From Bacillota bacterium (GTDB lineage Bacteria; Bacillota; Clostridia; Lachnospirales; Lachnospiraceae): a stretch of 64,000 nt of DNA. Below, in pieces: positions 16,439 to 24,626 of this stretch. Each line of letters opens with the position of its first letter. Position 1 is the first letter of the stretch. The stretch spans positions 1 to 64,000 of the forward strand of contig JAEWJZ010000030.1 in NCBI GenBank assembly GCA_023386315.1, given 5' to 3'. Both the position numbers and the translations under genes were made by a program. A model generated the notes under the pieces. That model was not told the DNA's origin. It did not search any database and saw only the letters and a program-made list of their open reading frames with translations.

Positions 16439-18897
16439 AACGCCCATTATGTCTGATTGCAGGGGGATTTGTACTTGGAGAGACTGCCGTACTGCTGGCT
16501 CTGACATCTTGGCTTTTTCTTCCGGCGCTGATTGCAGCCGGGATGATTTTTTGTGGTCGAAGGAGAGGCAGAAACCCGCTTTGGGTCTTTTTGCCTCTTA
16601 TTTTTTTCTACTTAGGATCGGCTCGTGCAGGTTCTGAAATGGAGAATTGGAGAGAACGGGAAATGAGGATGGCTGAGATTTCCTCCCATTATACCGAGGT
16701 TCAGGGTAAGATTTCTTCCATTGAGGAAGAGGAAGGAACTGTCTGTCTGACTTTGAAAAATAACCGGGTCCGGAAGATGAGAAAAGGAAACTGGGATGAG
16801 GTTTCTTATGAACCTTCCAAAATTCTGGTTTCCTTAAAGGAGGCCGGCAACGGTTCAACAAAACATTTGGGAATCGGGCAGACTGTTACTGTGCGGGGAG
16901 AGGTACAGCTCTTTTCCCAGGCAAGAAATCCGGGTGAGTTTGACTTCAAAGATTACTACCAGTCTCTGGGATTTGATTTCCGCCTTTTTGCAGAAGAGAT
17001 AGAAATTGTGGATGCCGCGAAGTCCCCGCTATTGGAAGGCTTAAGGAAATTTAAGGTCCGTAGTAAGGAGCTTCTCTATCGGGATGCAAAAGAAGAGGAC
17101 GCAGGTATTTTTGCGGCTGCCGTGCTTGGAGACAAAAAGGGAATTTCCAGTGAAATCAAGGATTTATACCAGAAAAACGGTATCGCCCATCTTCTTGCAA
17201 TCAGTGGTCTTCATATGTCCTTTATCGGACTGGCTTTCTATAAACTGATGAAAAAAGCGGGGGCGGGCTTTTGGGGTGCTGGCCTTGTAAGCACAGTTCT
17301 TCTGATTTTATACGGCATTTTGACCGGTGGCAGCCCCTCTGTTGTGCGGGCGGGGCTGATGATGTGTGCTGGATTTTATGCTGCATGTCTTGGCAGAACC
17401 TATGATTTGCTGTCTGCAGCATCGCTGTCTTTCCTTCTTCTTGGTTTTCATTCTCCGTTTCTCATCATGCAGGGAGGAGTCCAGCTGTCCTTTGGCGCTG
17501 TTTTTGCCATCGGAGGACTGGCTCCGGTCATCTGTGGCTGGCTGGGGAAAGATCATCTGTTTGCCGGGAGTATTTCTGCCTGCTTTGCTGTTCAGATGAT
17601 GACTTTGCCTGTAACGGCATTTCATTTTTATCAAATGCCTCCTTATGGTCTGCTCCTAAATCTTCTGGTCATTCCTCTTATGGGAGGAGTACTCTGTTCC
17701 GGCATGGGAGTGATTGGCCTTGGAGCCATAAGCTCTGTTTTAGGAACTGTGGCAGCAGGAACCGGGCACTATATTCTGTCTTTGTATGAAGTTCTGTTAA
17801 AAATGGCTGAGCGGATACCGGGGCACAATATTATATTGGGAAGGCCGGGGATTCGTGTGCTTGCCGCGTATGCTATACTTCTGACTGCTGTTATGCTGTT
17901 CATTGATAGGCTGAGAAAATGGGAGAAGGGAGATGAGAAAACAGCGGATCCCCCAAAAGAGAAAAAGGATAAAAATGCAGCCGGAATTCCATATGGGGCA
18001 AAGCTTCTTTTTTTGGCAGGCTTCTATCTCTTGTCCATCCTGCTTTTCTCACTTCAGCCGGTAAAAGGGCTGGATGCATGGTTTCTTGATGTGGGGCAGG
18101 GAGATGGTATTTTACTGAGGACAGAAGGGGAAGTCATACTGGTTGATGGAGGGAGTTCATCGAATAAGTCTCTTGGAGAGTACACACTGTCTCCCTGTCT
18201 TAAATCCCTTGGTGTTTCCCAGATTGATTATGCATTTGTCAGCCATGGCGACCAGGATCATTTAAGCGGGGTGAAATATTTACTGGAAAGCTGTGAGGAC
18301 ATTCAGATTAAGAATCTGTTTCTCCCCTATCAGGGGAGAGAGGATGAATCAATCCAGTCACTGGATGAGCTGGGAAGAAAACGGGGAACCTGCGTGCGGT
18401 ATTTAACAGAAGGAGATTATATGAAAACAGGAATTTTTTCCATTACCTGCCTTTATCCCGGAAAAGAAGATATTCCGGGTGACGTAAATGGAGAGTCACA
18501 GGTGCTTAAAATGGATTATGGTGACTGCCATATGCTGTTTACCGGTGATATGGGGGAGGCGGAGGAACAGCGGCTTCTTGAAAAAATGGATTATAATCTA
18601 CTTGGTGAAGTAAATGTTTTAAAAATCGCTCATCACGGGTCTAAGTATTCATCCAGCGAACCGTTTCTTGATGCAGTATCTCCCACCTGGTCTGTGATCT
18701 CCTATGGACAGGGAAACTCTTACGGGCATCCTCATAAAGAAGTTTTAGACCGACTGGAAGAACGAAATGTTACGGTCTTTCAGACTGGAATGAGCGGAGC
18801 GGTCAGACTGGAAACGGATGGAATCAGGATTCGTTTTACAACTTTCGTTGACGGAAGCCGGAACCATGGGTATAATGAAAAGAAGGAAAAGGAGTGA
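16435..18897 (+). CDS. comEC: ComEC/Rec2 family DNA-internalisation protein, apparent ATA start
   Basis: ComEC forms the membrane channel for DNA uptake. From 16435 the protein is 820 aa: an N-terminal hydrophobic DUF4131-like part, the multi-helix Competence core (about residues 230-490, with GDKKGIS and LLAISGLHMSFIG), and a C-terminal metallo-beta-lactamase domain (LDVGQGDGILL, SHGDQDHLSG, KIAHHGSKYSS). The first standard start is ATG 16543, which would delete the first membrane segment. The codon at 16435 is ATA, 9 nt after AGGAGG, and gives an N-terminus reading (M)KRPLCLIAGG, as seen in relatives. It overlaps the upstream stop by 4 nt. The start codon is inferred. Confidence 0.9.
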   Translation: MKRPLCLIAGGFVLGETAVLLALTSWLFLPALIAAGMIFCGRRRGRNPLWVFLPLIFFYLGSARAGSEMENWREREMRMAEISSHYTEVQGKISSIEEEEGTVCLTLKNNRVRKMRKGNWDEVSYEPSKILVSLKEAGNGSTKHLGIGQTVTVRGEVQLFSQARNPGEFDFKDYYQSLGFDFRLFAEEIEIVDAAKSPLLEGLRKFKVRSKELLYRDAKEEDAGIFAAAVLGDKKGISSEIKDLYQKNGIAHLLAISGLHMSFIGLAFYKLMKKAGAGFWGAGLVSTVLLILYGILTGGSPSVVRAGLMMCAGFYAACLGRTYDLLSAASLSFLLLGFHSPFLIMQGGVQLSFGAVFAIGGLAPVICGWLGKDHLFAGSISACFAVQMMTLPVTAFHFYQMPPYGLLLNLLVIPLMGGVLCSGMGVIGLGAISSVLGTVAAGTGHYILSLYEVLLKMAERIPGHNIILGRPGIRVLAAYAILLTAVMLFIDRLRKWEKGDEKTADPPKEKKDKNAAGIPYGAKLLFLAGFYLLSILLFSLQPVKGLDAWFLDVGQGDGILLRTEGEVILVDGGSSSNKSLGEYTLSPCLKSLGVSQIDYAFVSHGDQDHLSGVKYLLESCEDIQIKNLFLPYQGREDESIQSLDELGRKRGTCVRYLTEGDYMKTGIFSITCLYPGKEDIPGDVNGESQVLKMDYGDCHMLFTGDMGEAEEQRLLEKMDYNLLGEVNVLKIAHHGSKYSSSEPFLDAVSPTWSVISYGQGNSYGHPHKEVLDRLEERNVTVFQTGMSGAVRLETDGIRIRFTTFVDGSRNHGYNEKKEKE

Positions 18898-18905
18898 ACC
18901 ATGTT

Positions 18906-19877
18906 ATGCAGACCCTGAATCAGGATATAAAAAATAATAGTTTTAAGCCGGTTTACCTCTTATATGGGGAAGAAGCATTTTTAAAAAACAGCTATAAAAA
19001 TCAGTTGAAATCGGCTATAACCCAGGGCGATACCATGAATTTCAATCAGTTTAACGGAAAGTCCATTGACGTAAAGGAGCTGATAAGTCTTGCCGATACT
19101 ATGCCTTTTTTTGCTGAGAAGCGAATGATCCTGGTAGAAGACAGCGGTTTTTTTAAATCGGCGGCAGAGGAGCTGGTTGCCTACCTTCCCCAGATGCCGG
19201 ATACAACCTGTATGGTGTTTGTGGAATCAGAGGTGGATAAAAGAAGCCGGATGTTTAAAAGGATAAAGGAACTGGGTTACGCGGCAGAGATGGAGCGTCA
19301 GGATATGGGGCAGATTGCCAGATGGGCGGGAACACTTCTTTCCAGAGAAGGAAAGAAGGTGACCGGGCAGACCATGGAGCTGTTTCTAAGTATGACCGGA
19401 GACGACATGGAAAACATCCGGATGGAGTTAGAAAAGCTGATCAGCTTTACCCTGGGAAGAGAAGTGATAACGAATGAAGATGTGTCGGCGATCTGTACGG
19501 AGCGGACTGCCAATAAGATATTTGAAATGGTCAATTCTATTGTTAACCGCCAGACCCAAAAGGCTCTTGCGCTTTATGAAGATTTGCTTACATTAAAAGA
19601 GCCGCCTATGAGAATCCTGTTTCTCATAGCCAGACAGTTTAATCAGCTACTTCAGGTTAAGGAACTGATGGGAAAGGGGATGGACAAGAGTGGGATTGCA
19701 TCTAAGCTTAAAATACCGCCTTTTGCAGCTGGAAAACTGATGCCCCAGGCCAGGACTTTTTCAAAGGAGCAGATTCTCTCTTATGTGAATTCCTGCGTGG
19801 AGGCAGAAGAGGCGGTTAAGACAGGCCGGCTCTCGGACCGTCTTGCAGTGGAGCTTCTGCTTACGGCAGCATATTAA
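18906..19877 (+). CDS. holA: DNA polymerase III, delta subunit
   Basis: A 323-aa clamp-loader subunit that opens the beta sliding clamp. The N-terminus MQTLNQDIKNN...VYLLYGEEAFL is typical. The protein has the AAA+-like fold without an intact Walker A, followed by the C-terminal collar helices (ILFLIARQFNQLLQVKEL). ATG 18906 is preferred over the GTG at 18894, because AAAAGGAG overlaps that GTG and is correctly spaced for the ATG. It follows comEC directly, as in most Firmicutes. rpsT, normally next, is displaced by 17 kb of tail genes. Confidence 0.95.
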   Translation: MQTLNQDIKNNSFKPVYLLYGEEAFLKNSYKNQLKSAITQGDTMNFNQFNGKSIDVKELISLADTMPFFAEKRMILVEDSGFFKSAAEELVAYLPQMPDTTCMVFVESEVDKRSRMFKRIKELGYAAEMERQDMGQIARWAGTLLSREGKKVTGQTMELFLSMTGDDMENIRMELEKLISFTLGREVITNEDVSAICTERTANKIFEMVNSIVNRQTQKALALYEDLLTLKEPPMRILFLIARQFNQLLQVKELMGKGMDKSGIASKLKIPPFAAGKLMPQARTFSKEQILSYVNSCVEAEEAVKTGRLSDRLAVELLLTAAY

Positions 19878-19899
19878 AAAATGGATTGTCTGAATTGGA

Positions 19900-19947
19900 A
19901 ACCAGGAAAATAAGGAACTGATCGATAGTTCCTTATCATTCCTGGTT
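19900..19947. terminator. Bidirectional terminator between holA and the tail locus
   Basis: An almost perfect 20-bp stem (AACCAGGAA-ATAAGGAACT and its complement) around a short loop, with ATTTTGTTCTCTTT on the plus side. It would end holA transcripts and the leftward transcript of the small gene at 19936, whose stop codon lies inside the right arm. Confidence 0.8.
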
Positions 19948-20148
19948 ATTTTGTTCTCTTTGGAAAAAAAATATATCGTCAACATCTTTGTCCCCGGAAC
20001 AGAGTAACTGATGGGCGGCAATTGTATCCAGAGTATCACTAAGCTGGTTGAAGACACTACTTAGCAGAGCAATTTCAGCGGCAGAGCGGTCTTTCGCCAG
20101 ACAGCAGGCGATTGATGACACAAGCGCTACGAGTTCACAGGATTGCAT
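19936..20148 (-). CDS. Small DUF6774-like protein
   Basis: A 70-aa protein with an N-terminal MQSCELVALVSSIACCLAKD segment, a helical middle and an acidic C-terminus. The N-terminal pattern matches a small family common in Lachnospiraceae and often seen beside phage or regulatory genes (recalled as DUF6774); no function is known. An AGAGGTGAT site precedes the ATG. It is the last of three leftward genes (repressor, ImmA-like, this one) and marks the left edge of the tail locus. Confidence 0.6.
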   Translation of the reverse strand: MQSCELVALVSSIACCLAKDRSAAEIALLSSVFNQLSDTLDTIAAHQLLCSGDKDVDDIFFFQREQNNQE

Positions 20149-20205
20149 GTTAGATCACCTCTGGATAGTATATGAATATTCCCCTTGTATTACGATTAAA
20201 AAATA

Positions 20206-20661
20206 CTATTCAATCATTTTATAGATATTAAATGGCTCAAAAAGGATTAAATAGCAGTCCTTCTGCAAGCCTTTCCCATATTTTGTGTGATAGCATTCCA
20301 GTGCTTCCAGCAAAAATTCTTCTGTTACATCTAAGTGCTCTGCGATTTCATAGCTGTTTCTACATCCGGCTTCTTTTGCCGCAACCAGCTTTTCCAATGT
20401 GATCATCTTGTTGTAAGCCCACAGACGGGCGGTACGCTCCTGTTTCCGGTTAGAAACATCGGACTGATCCAGAATGTCTCCGGCAGTGGTGTAATAATGT
20501 CCAAGTTCTTCTGCCAGAACACAGGCCTTCTGGCAGCCGGACATATTTTGGCGGATCAGAATATGATCTCCTCTGATTCGTCCATCATTTGCAATTAACG
20601 GTTTTTCCTTAATCAGAATTCCATCAGATTCTGCTTCTTGTAATAATGTATCATAATTCAA
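20206..20661 (-). CDS. ImmA/IrrE family metallopeptidase-like protein
   Basis: About 151 aa. The motif CVLAEELGHYYTTAGDILD is the ImmA/IrrE active-site helix, in the common phage variant where the first His of HExxH is replaced (EELGH). In ICEBs1 and related elements ImmA cleaves the partner repressor to induce the element. The pairing here with the HTH repressor gene upstream (stop to start under 30 nt) suggests the same switch. I prefer the TTG start at 20661, 6 nt after GAGGTG; a GTG nine bases earlier overlaps the Shine-Dalgarno site itself. Confidence 0.82.
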   Translation of the reverse strand: MNYDTLLQEAESDGILIKEKPLIANDGRIRGDHILIRQNMSGCQKACVLAEELGHYYTTAGDILDQSDVSNRKQERTARLWAYNKMITLEKLVAAKEAGCRNSYEIAEHLDVTEEFLLEALECYHTKYGKGLQKDCYLILFEPFNIYKMIE

Positions 20662-20687
20662 ACAAATCACCTCAACGAGTTTATTCT

Positions 20688-21170
20688 TTATTCATCGAAA
20701 AAGGCATCATCATACTGCTTCATTTCCTCTGTCACTTCAATATCCGTACGTTCGTGAGCGGCTACCGGCTGTAAATAAGTCCTTGTATCCTTGTGTGAGG
20801 GGGAAATAACCTGGGCTGTTTTTGTATATTGGGGAATGTGTACCATCTCACTGACTCTTTTAAGTGCTTCTTTCTGTCCGCTTTCATTGAGCTTTTGAAA
20901 GTTGCTTAGCATTTCCCTGGCGGATTCTCCAAAGCAGCTGTTTACATGGTCCAGAGCAAAACTTTCTGTTTCCTCCCACCCCATGAGGGAAGCAGGGGTT
21001 GTTTTCAGTGCTTTTGCAATCGCGCTTATTTTAGACTGGGGAAGCCCTCTGCCGTCCACCTCTATCTTATTGATGGAAGAACGGGATTTGTAACCCGCCT
21101 TTTTAGCGAGCTCTTCCTGGGACATTCCCAGTTCCTCACGTCTTTGTTTTATGATCTGACCTATATCCAT
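20688..21170 (-). CDS. HTH repressor (Xre/CI-like) of the tail locus
   Basis: A 160-aa protein with an N-terminal Xre helix-turn-helix (MDIGQIIKQRREELGMSQEELAKKAGYKSRSSI, about residues 1-60). A hinge and a C-terminal part follow, without the Ser/Lys of LexA-type self-cleavage. An AGGTGAT site lies before the ATG. It is transcribed away from the tail operon from a divergent promoter and lies upstream of the ImmA-like gene. By analogy with ICEBs1 ImmR/ImmA it should keep the tail operon silent until it is cleaved. The mechanism is inferred. Confidence 0.85.
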   Translation of the reverse strand: MDIGQIIKQRREELGMSQEELAKKAGYKSRSSINKIEVDGRGLPQSKISAIAKALKTTPASLMGWEETESFALDHVNSCFGESAREMLSNFQKLNESGQKEALKRVSEMVHIPQYTKTAQVISPSHKDTRTYLQPVAAHERTDIEVTEEMKQYDDAFFDE

Positions 21171-21190
21171 AGGATCACCTCCATGACAGC

Positions 21191-21219
21191 ATTATAACAC
21201 GGAGTAGAACTATTTTCAA
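21191..21219 (-). promoter_or_regulatory. Leftward promoter of the repressor operon
   Basis: On the minus strand, TTGAAA (21219-21214), a 17-nt spacer and TATAAT (21196-21191), 20 nt before the repressor ATG. Confidence 0.75.
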
Positions 21220-21248
21220 CAAATTTAAAAAACGTGTTGACAAAATAG
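21210..21248. promoter_or_regulatory. Dyad operator overlapping both -35 boxes
   Basis: CTATTTTCAACA at 21210-21221 is mirrored by TGTTGACAAAATAG at 21235-21248, with one extra base in the right arm. The dyad covers the -35 regions of the two divergent promoters, the expected place for a repressor that controls both. Confidence 0.5.
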
Positions 21249-21265
21249 AAACACAAGAGTATGAT
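21237..21265 (+). promoter_or_regulatory. Rightward promoter of the tail operon
   Basis: TTGACA (21237-21242), a 17-nt spacer and TATGAT (21260-21265). It is nearly consensus, so it would be strong when not repressed. It fires toward the Cro-like gene and all the tail genes. Confidence 0.78.
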
Positions 21266-21271
21266 GATGGT

Positions 21272-21288
21272 GTAGACGAAAAGACTAC
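21272..21288. promoter_or_regulatory. 17-bp inverted-repeat site, copy 1 (upstream of the Cro-like gene)
   Basis: GTAGACGAAAAGACTAC, an imperfect palindrome (GTAG..CTAC outer arms) at the expected transcription start of the rightward promoter. A second near-identical copy lies in the 3' part of the Cro-like gene. It is probably a binding site for that small HTH protein. Confidence 0.5.
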
Positions 21289-21304
21289 AAGAAAGGAGGA
21301 AAGC

Positions 21305-21592
21305 ATGACAAATACAGTTCGGTTAAATGAGTTAATTAGAAAATCCGGGCTGAAAAAGGGGTGGATTGCAGCCAGACTTCATTTATCCAGCTATGGGTTT
21401 CGAAGGAAACTGTGGAATAAGAGTCAGTTTAAGGCGGGTGAGATTAAGCTGTTGTGCGAGTTGCTTGGGATTGCGTCGTTGGAGGAAATAAGTGATATTT
21501 TTTTTAATGATGTAGTAGACAAAAAGACTACAAAAATAAGGGGGGTTGAGTTAAGTTGTGACGTTCAACGAATTACAGAAGCTTTTAATTAA
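21305..21592 (+). CDS. Small HTH (Cro-like, DUF739-type) protein
   Basis: A 95-aa DNA-binding protein: LNELIRKSGLKKGWIAARLHLSSYGFRRKL is a helix-turn-helix of the kind found in early phage regulators. The segment DVVDKKTTK is encoded by a copy of the 17-bp palindrome also found before the gene. Such embedded sites are usual in this family. GAAAGGAGG lies before the ATG. First gene of the rightward operon; it overlaps the next gene by 35 nt. Role inferred: modulator of the genetic switch. Confidence 0.75.
   Translation: MTNTVRLNELIRKSGLKKGWIAARLHLSSYGFRRKLWNKSQFKAGEIKLLCELLGIASLEEISDIFFNDVVDKKTTKIRGVELSCDVQRITEAFN
21515..21531. promoter_or_regulatory. 17-bp inverted-repeat site, copy 2 (inside the Cro-like gene)
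   Basis: GTAGACAAAAAGACTAC differs from copy 1 in one base. It lies 27 nt before the next gene's start and within the coding sequence of the HTH protein. Confidence 0.5.
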
Positions 21593-22046
21593 TGAAACAA
21601 AAATTTTATTAAAAAATATGTCCTTTATTGATTCCAAGGGAGGGAATACAGAGTTATCCGGATTTCCACAGGCAGCGGATTTTAATGGATTACCGGGTCA
21701 GGATTTGTTTTCACAAACTGCACAGGAGAAGGAGACAATCATTCCATATTTTCTGGTCAGGCTGGATCAGGTGGAATATAGAAAAAAAGATGCTGATAAT
21801 AAAAATCTCGCAGTTATAGTTATTGAAATTAATGTTTGCAGAACAGATAAAGAGGGATTTTATCTTTTGACGGCGGCAATTGAGAAAATAACCGGCAGAT
21901 TTTTATCCGATCCTTTTTTACAATCTTTTTGGTGTGAACGAGCTTTGAATATTATCTTTCCAAAAAAAGTCACCCCTTCTTATTTCACCGGAGAGATTGA
22001 AATGCTTTGGAATCTGCCAGAAATTGAAACTGGAGGAATTTTATGA
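21558..22046 (+). CDS. Phage-like protein, possible tail completion/terminator protein
   Basis: A 162-aa protein read from GTG 21558. It is a mixed alpha/beta sequence with no membrane segment. The strand-rich core (VIVIEINVCRTDKEGFYLLTAAIEKI) resembles tail completion proteins, which precede the sheath gene in Myoviridae-type loci, but I cannot assign it firmly. It overlaps the gene before it by 35 nt and the one after it by 4 nt. Its position, two genes before the sheath, is the main argument. Confidence 0.6.
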   Translation: MTFNELQKLLINETKILLKNMSFIDSKGGNTELSGFPQAADFNGLPGQDLFSQTAQEKETIIPYFLVRLDQVEYRKKDADNKNLAVIVIEINVCRTDKEGFYLLTAAIEKITGRFLSDPFLQSFWCERALNIIFPKKVTPSYFTGEIEMLWNLPEIETGGIL

Positions 22047-22297
22047 TTGAAAACGGAATGCTGATATATGTTGGTCCAACAATCGACCAGATTATAAAAA
22101 ACGGGGCATCTTTTCGCTGCGGATTCCCCCCCAGGCTAATAGAAATAATAAACAGATATCCGTTTATGAATGAATTAATGGTGCCGTCAGAATTACTGGC
22201 GGAAGCAAAAAAGAACATCCGGAATTCAGAGAGCAATTTAAATATGCTGTACCGGAAAGCAGAAAAAATCAGGAGGAAAGAATTATATGTCATATAA
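22043..22297 (+). CDS. Small tail-locus protein of unknown function
   Basis: An 84-aa protein, not recognised. It reads MIENGMLIYVGPTID at the N-terminus, then FRCGFPPRLIEII, with a basic, helical C-terminus. A GGAGG site precedes the ATG. It overlaps the preceding stop by 4 nt and the sheath start by 11 nt, so it is tightly coupled to the tail genes. Confidence 0.6.
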   Translation: MIENGMLIYVGPTIDQIIKNGASFRCGFPPRLIEIINRYPFMNELMVPSELLAEAKKNIRNSESNLNMLYRKAEKIRRKELYVI

Positions 22298-23753
22298 ACA
22301 TGGTATTGAAGTAATCGAAAATAAAACATCATTTCCAACCCCATTGTCAACCCGTTATGGAGTGCAGGTTGTATGTGGTACCTCACCGGTGAATTTAGCC
22401 GCAGATCCTTATGCTATGACGAATGTACCGGTCAGAGTGGATGGTTTTGAAGCGGCAGCCAAGATGTTAGGATACAGTGATGCCTGGGAAAAATATACAC
22501 TTTGCGAAAGTATGTACGCAAGTTTTAAACTGTTTCAGGTATCTCCGGTGATTTTTATCAATGTACTTGATGCGAAGAAGCATGTTAAAAATGTGGACGT
22601 GACCAGTTATCCGGTAAAGAATCATCAGGTTCATTTAAAAACGGATGGTATATTAAAGGATACAGTTAAGATCACCATTAAACAGGAAGAAATAGTGAAG
22701 CAGCTTTCGGATAATACAGATTTTGTTATGGATTTTGATGAATCCGGAAATTTAATCGTTACATTGCTGCGTGCGGGTATTGCATATGACGTCAATGAGT
22801 TAAAGATTTCATTTCAGGTAATTGCTCCTGAAATGGTAACGGAAGAAGATATAATCGGATCATACAATATGGAAACCGGAGAAGAGACAGGGTTGGAAAC
22901 TCTGCGGCAGATTTACCCAAGATACGGACTGGTACCAGGAATTATTTCGGCTCCCGGCTGGTCACAAAAGGCAAATGTGGGTGCCGCTCTTCAGTCAAAG
23001 TGTGAAGGAATCAGTGGTATATTCAGAGCAATGTGCCTGTTGGATTTAGATACGGAAAAAGCCAGTAAGTATATGGACTGCCTTGTGGTTAAGAAAGAAA
23101 TGGGATATGACGAAAGGCACTCTGTCGTATTATGGCCAAAGGTGACAAAAGCAGGTAAAACATATCATTATTCTTCCGTGTATGGAGCCATGATGAGTTA
23201 TTATACGGTTACAAATGGTGATGTCCCTTATGTTTATCCTTCCAATAAGCTTTTAAATATTGATGGAGCGGTGCTTTCCAGTGGGAAAGAGGTATATCTT
23301 GACCAGGTTCAGGCTGGAGAATTAAACGGATATGGAATTGTAACCGCATTTCATGATAACGGCTGGAAATCATTTGGAAATAATACCGGGTGTTATCCTG
23401 ACAATGATGACCCCAAAGACCGTTGGATTGGCTGCCGGAGAATGTTTGATTTCATCGCAAATTATTTTATCACAGTTTACAGGGCAAAACTTGATGAAGG
23501 AATGAACCGGAGAATGATAGATGACATCATCAACAGCTTTAATATATGGGGCAACAGTTTAATGGCTGCTGGCATGTGCGCTGGTCTGTACGCAGAGTAT
23601 CGGAATGATGAAAATACACTGGAAGATGTGCTGGCGGGACATATGAAAATCAGAATTCATTTTGCTCCCTATACACCGGCAGAGTACATACAGGCGGTGG
23701 AAGAATTTGATGTAACAGCTTTTGAAAATGCAATGTCAGCGGAGGAGGAATAA
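22287..23753 (+). CDS. Contractile tail sheath protein
   Basis: A 488-aa protein of the phage tail sheath family (FI/XkdK type). It opens with a YKHGIEVIENKTSFPTPL strand and a GVQVVCGTSPVNLA segment. The C-terminal domain has the conserved pattern around GCRRMFDFIANYFITVYR and the final strand KIRIHFAPYTPAEYI, which builds the sheath mesh. The next gene encodes the inner tube, the standard order. A sheath shows the particle is contractile (R-type), not a flexible F-type tail. Confidence 0.92.
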   Translation: MSYKHGIEVIENKTSFPTPLSTRYGVQVVCGTSPVNLAADPYAMTNVPVRVDGFEAAAKMLGYSDAWEKYTLCESMYASFKLFQVSPVIFINVLDAKKHVKNVDVTSYPVKNHQVHLKTDGILKDTVKITIKQEEIVKQLSDNTDFVMDFDESGNLIVTLLRAGIAYDVNELKISFQVIAPEMVTEEDIIGSYNMETGEETGLETLRQIYPRYGLVPGIISAPGWSQKANVGAALQSKCEGISGIFRAMCLLDLDTEKASKYMDCLVVKKEMGYDERHSVVLWPKVTKAGKTYHYSSVYGAMMSYYTVTNGDVPYVYPSNKLLNIDGAVLSSGKEVYLDQVQAGELNGYGIVTAFHDNGWKSFGNNTGCYPDNDDPKDRWIGCRRMFDFIANYFITVYRAKLDEGMNRRMIDDIINSFNIWGNSLMAAGMCAGLYAEYRNDENTLEDVLAGHMKIRIHFAPYTPAEYIQAVEEFDVTAFENAMSAEEE

Positions 23754-23754
23754 T

Positions 23755-24270
23755 ATGTTAAAACTACATTTAATCAACAGATATACGGTATATAAAGGCG
23801 GTAAAGAATTGATAGGTACTGCCGAAGAAGTAAAACTTCCGGAGATTACAAATTTAACGGACAGCCTTGAAGGTGCGGGAGTAGGCGGAACCATGGCGGT
23901 TCCTGTAATCGGGCTGGTAGATGATATGGAGATGGAAATACCCTTTCTGTCTTTGTGCAAAGATGTATTCTCGTTAATGGATCCGACTCAGACTGCAGAT
24001 ATCACGTTAAACGGTGCACTTCAGGGAATGGATGGAGGAGACGGCAGTGTAGGTTATAAGCCGGTGTCCATTTCTGTTCGAGGAGTCGTAAAAAAGTTTG
24101 CACCTGGTTCCATGAAATCGGGAGCAAAGATGAGTTCCAGTGTAACACTTGGCTTAAGCTATTACAAAATCGTACTGGACGGGAAAACAGTACTGGAGAT
24201 TGATAAATTAAATGGTATCTATGTTGTAAATGGTAACGATGTATTAAGCGAAGTAAGAGAGATGTGTTAA
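23755..24270 (+). CDS. Major tail tube protein
   Basis: A 171-aa protein of the phage major tail tube (FII) family. It starts MLKLHLINRYTVYKGGKELIG with GGAGG 6 nt before the ATG, and contains LPEITNLTDSLEGAGVGG, a signature region of this family. It forms the rigid inner tube under the sheath. It follows the sheath gene with almost no gap. Confidence 0.92.
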   Translation: MLKLHLINRYTVYKGGKELIGTAEEVKLPEITNLTDSLEGAGVGGTMAVPVIGLVDDMEMEIPFLSLCKDVFSLMDPTQTADITLNGALQGMDGGDGSVGYKPVSISVRGVVKKFAPGSMKSGAKMSSSVTLGLSYYKIVLDGKTVLEIDKLNGIYVVNGNDVLSEVREMC

Positions 24271-24281
24271 GGAGGAAGGTC

Positions 24282-24626
24282 ATGGAAAAGGAGAAAAAAG
24301 TTTTGAAAGATAATGAAACGATTTCAGCTCAGGAATGGCTGAAAATAAAACTGAAGGAACCAGTGGAATATCAGGGAATTCACGTGGACAGCCTTGATTT
24401 GTCCGGCATGGAATCGCTGACAGGCAGGGATTTAAACTCGGTTTACGATCTTTACGCCAATATGGGAGGCAGCGGAATTATCATGCAGGAAGCAACTCTT
24501 CTTTTCGCACAGATTATTGCTTCCAAGGTAACTGGTTTTCCACTTGAATTATTTTATGTCTTAAAGGCTGGAGATTCTGTTAAATTGAAGAATCGGGTGT
24601 ACCGTTTTTTCTTCCTCGAGGGATAA
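24282..24626 (+). CDS. Tail assembly chaperone, short form (gpE/gpG-like)
   Basis: The 114-aa zero-frame product of the tail assembly chaperone gene, between tube and tape measure, where phage P2 E and lambda G lie. It starts at ATG 24282 after AAGGAGG. It is acidic and helical (SLDLSGMESLTGRDL), with no membrane segment. Its end contains a TTTTTTC slippery site (24605-24611) allowing a longer -1 product. Chaperones of this type coat the tape-measure protein during tail assembly. Confidence 0.82.
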   Translation: MEKEKKVLKDNETISAQEWLKIKLKEPVEYQGIHVDSLDLSGMESLTGRDLNSVYDLYANMGGSGIIMQEATLLFAQIIASKVTGFPLELFYVLKAGDSVKLKNRVYRFFFLEG

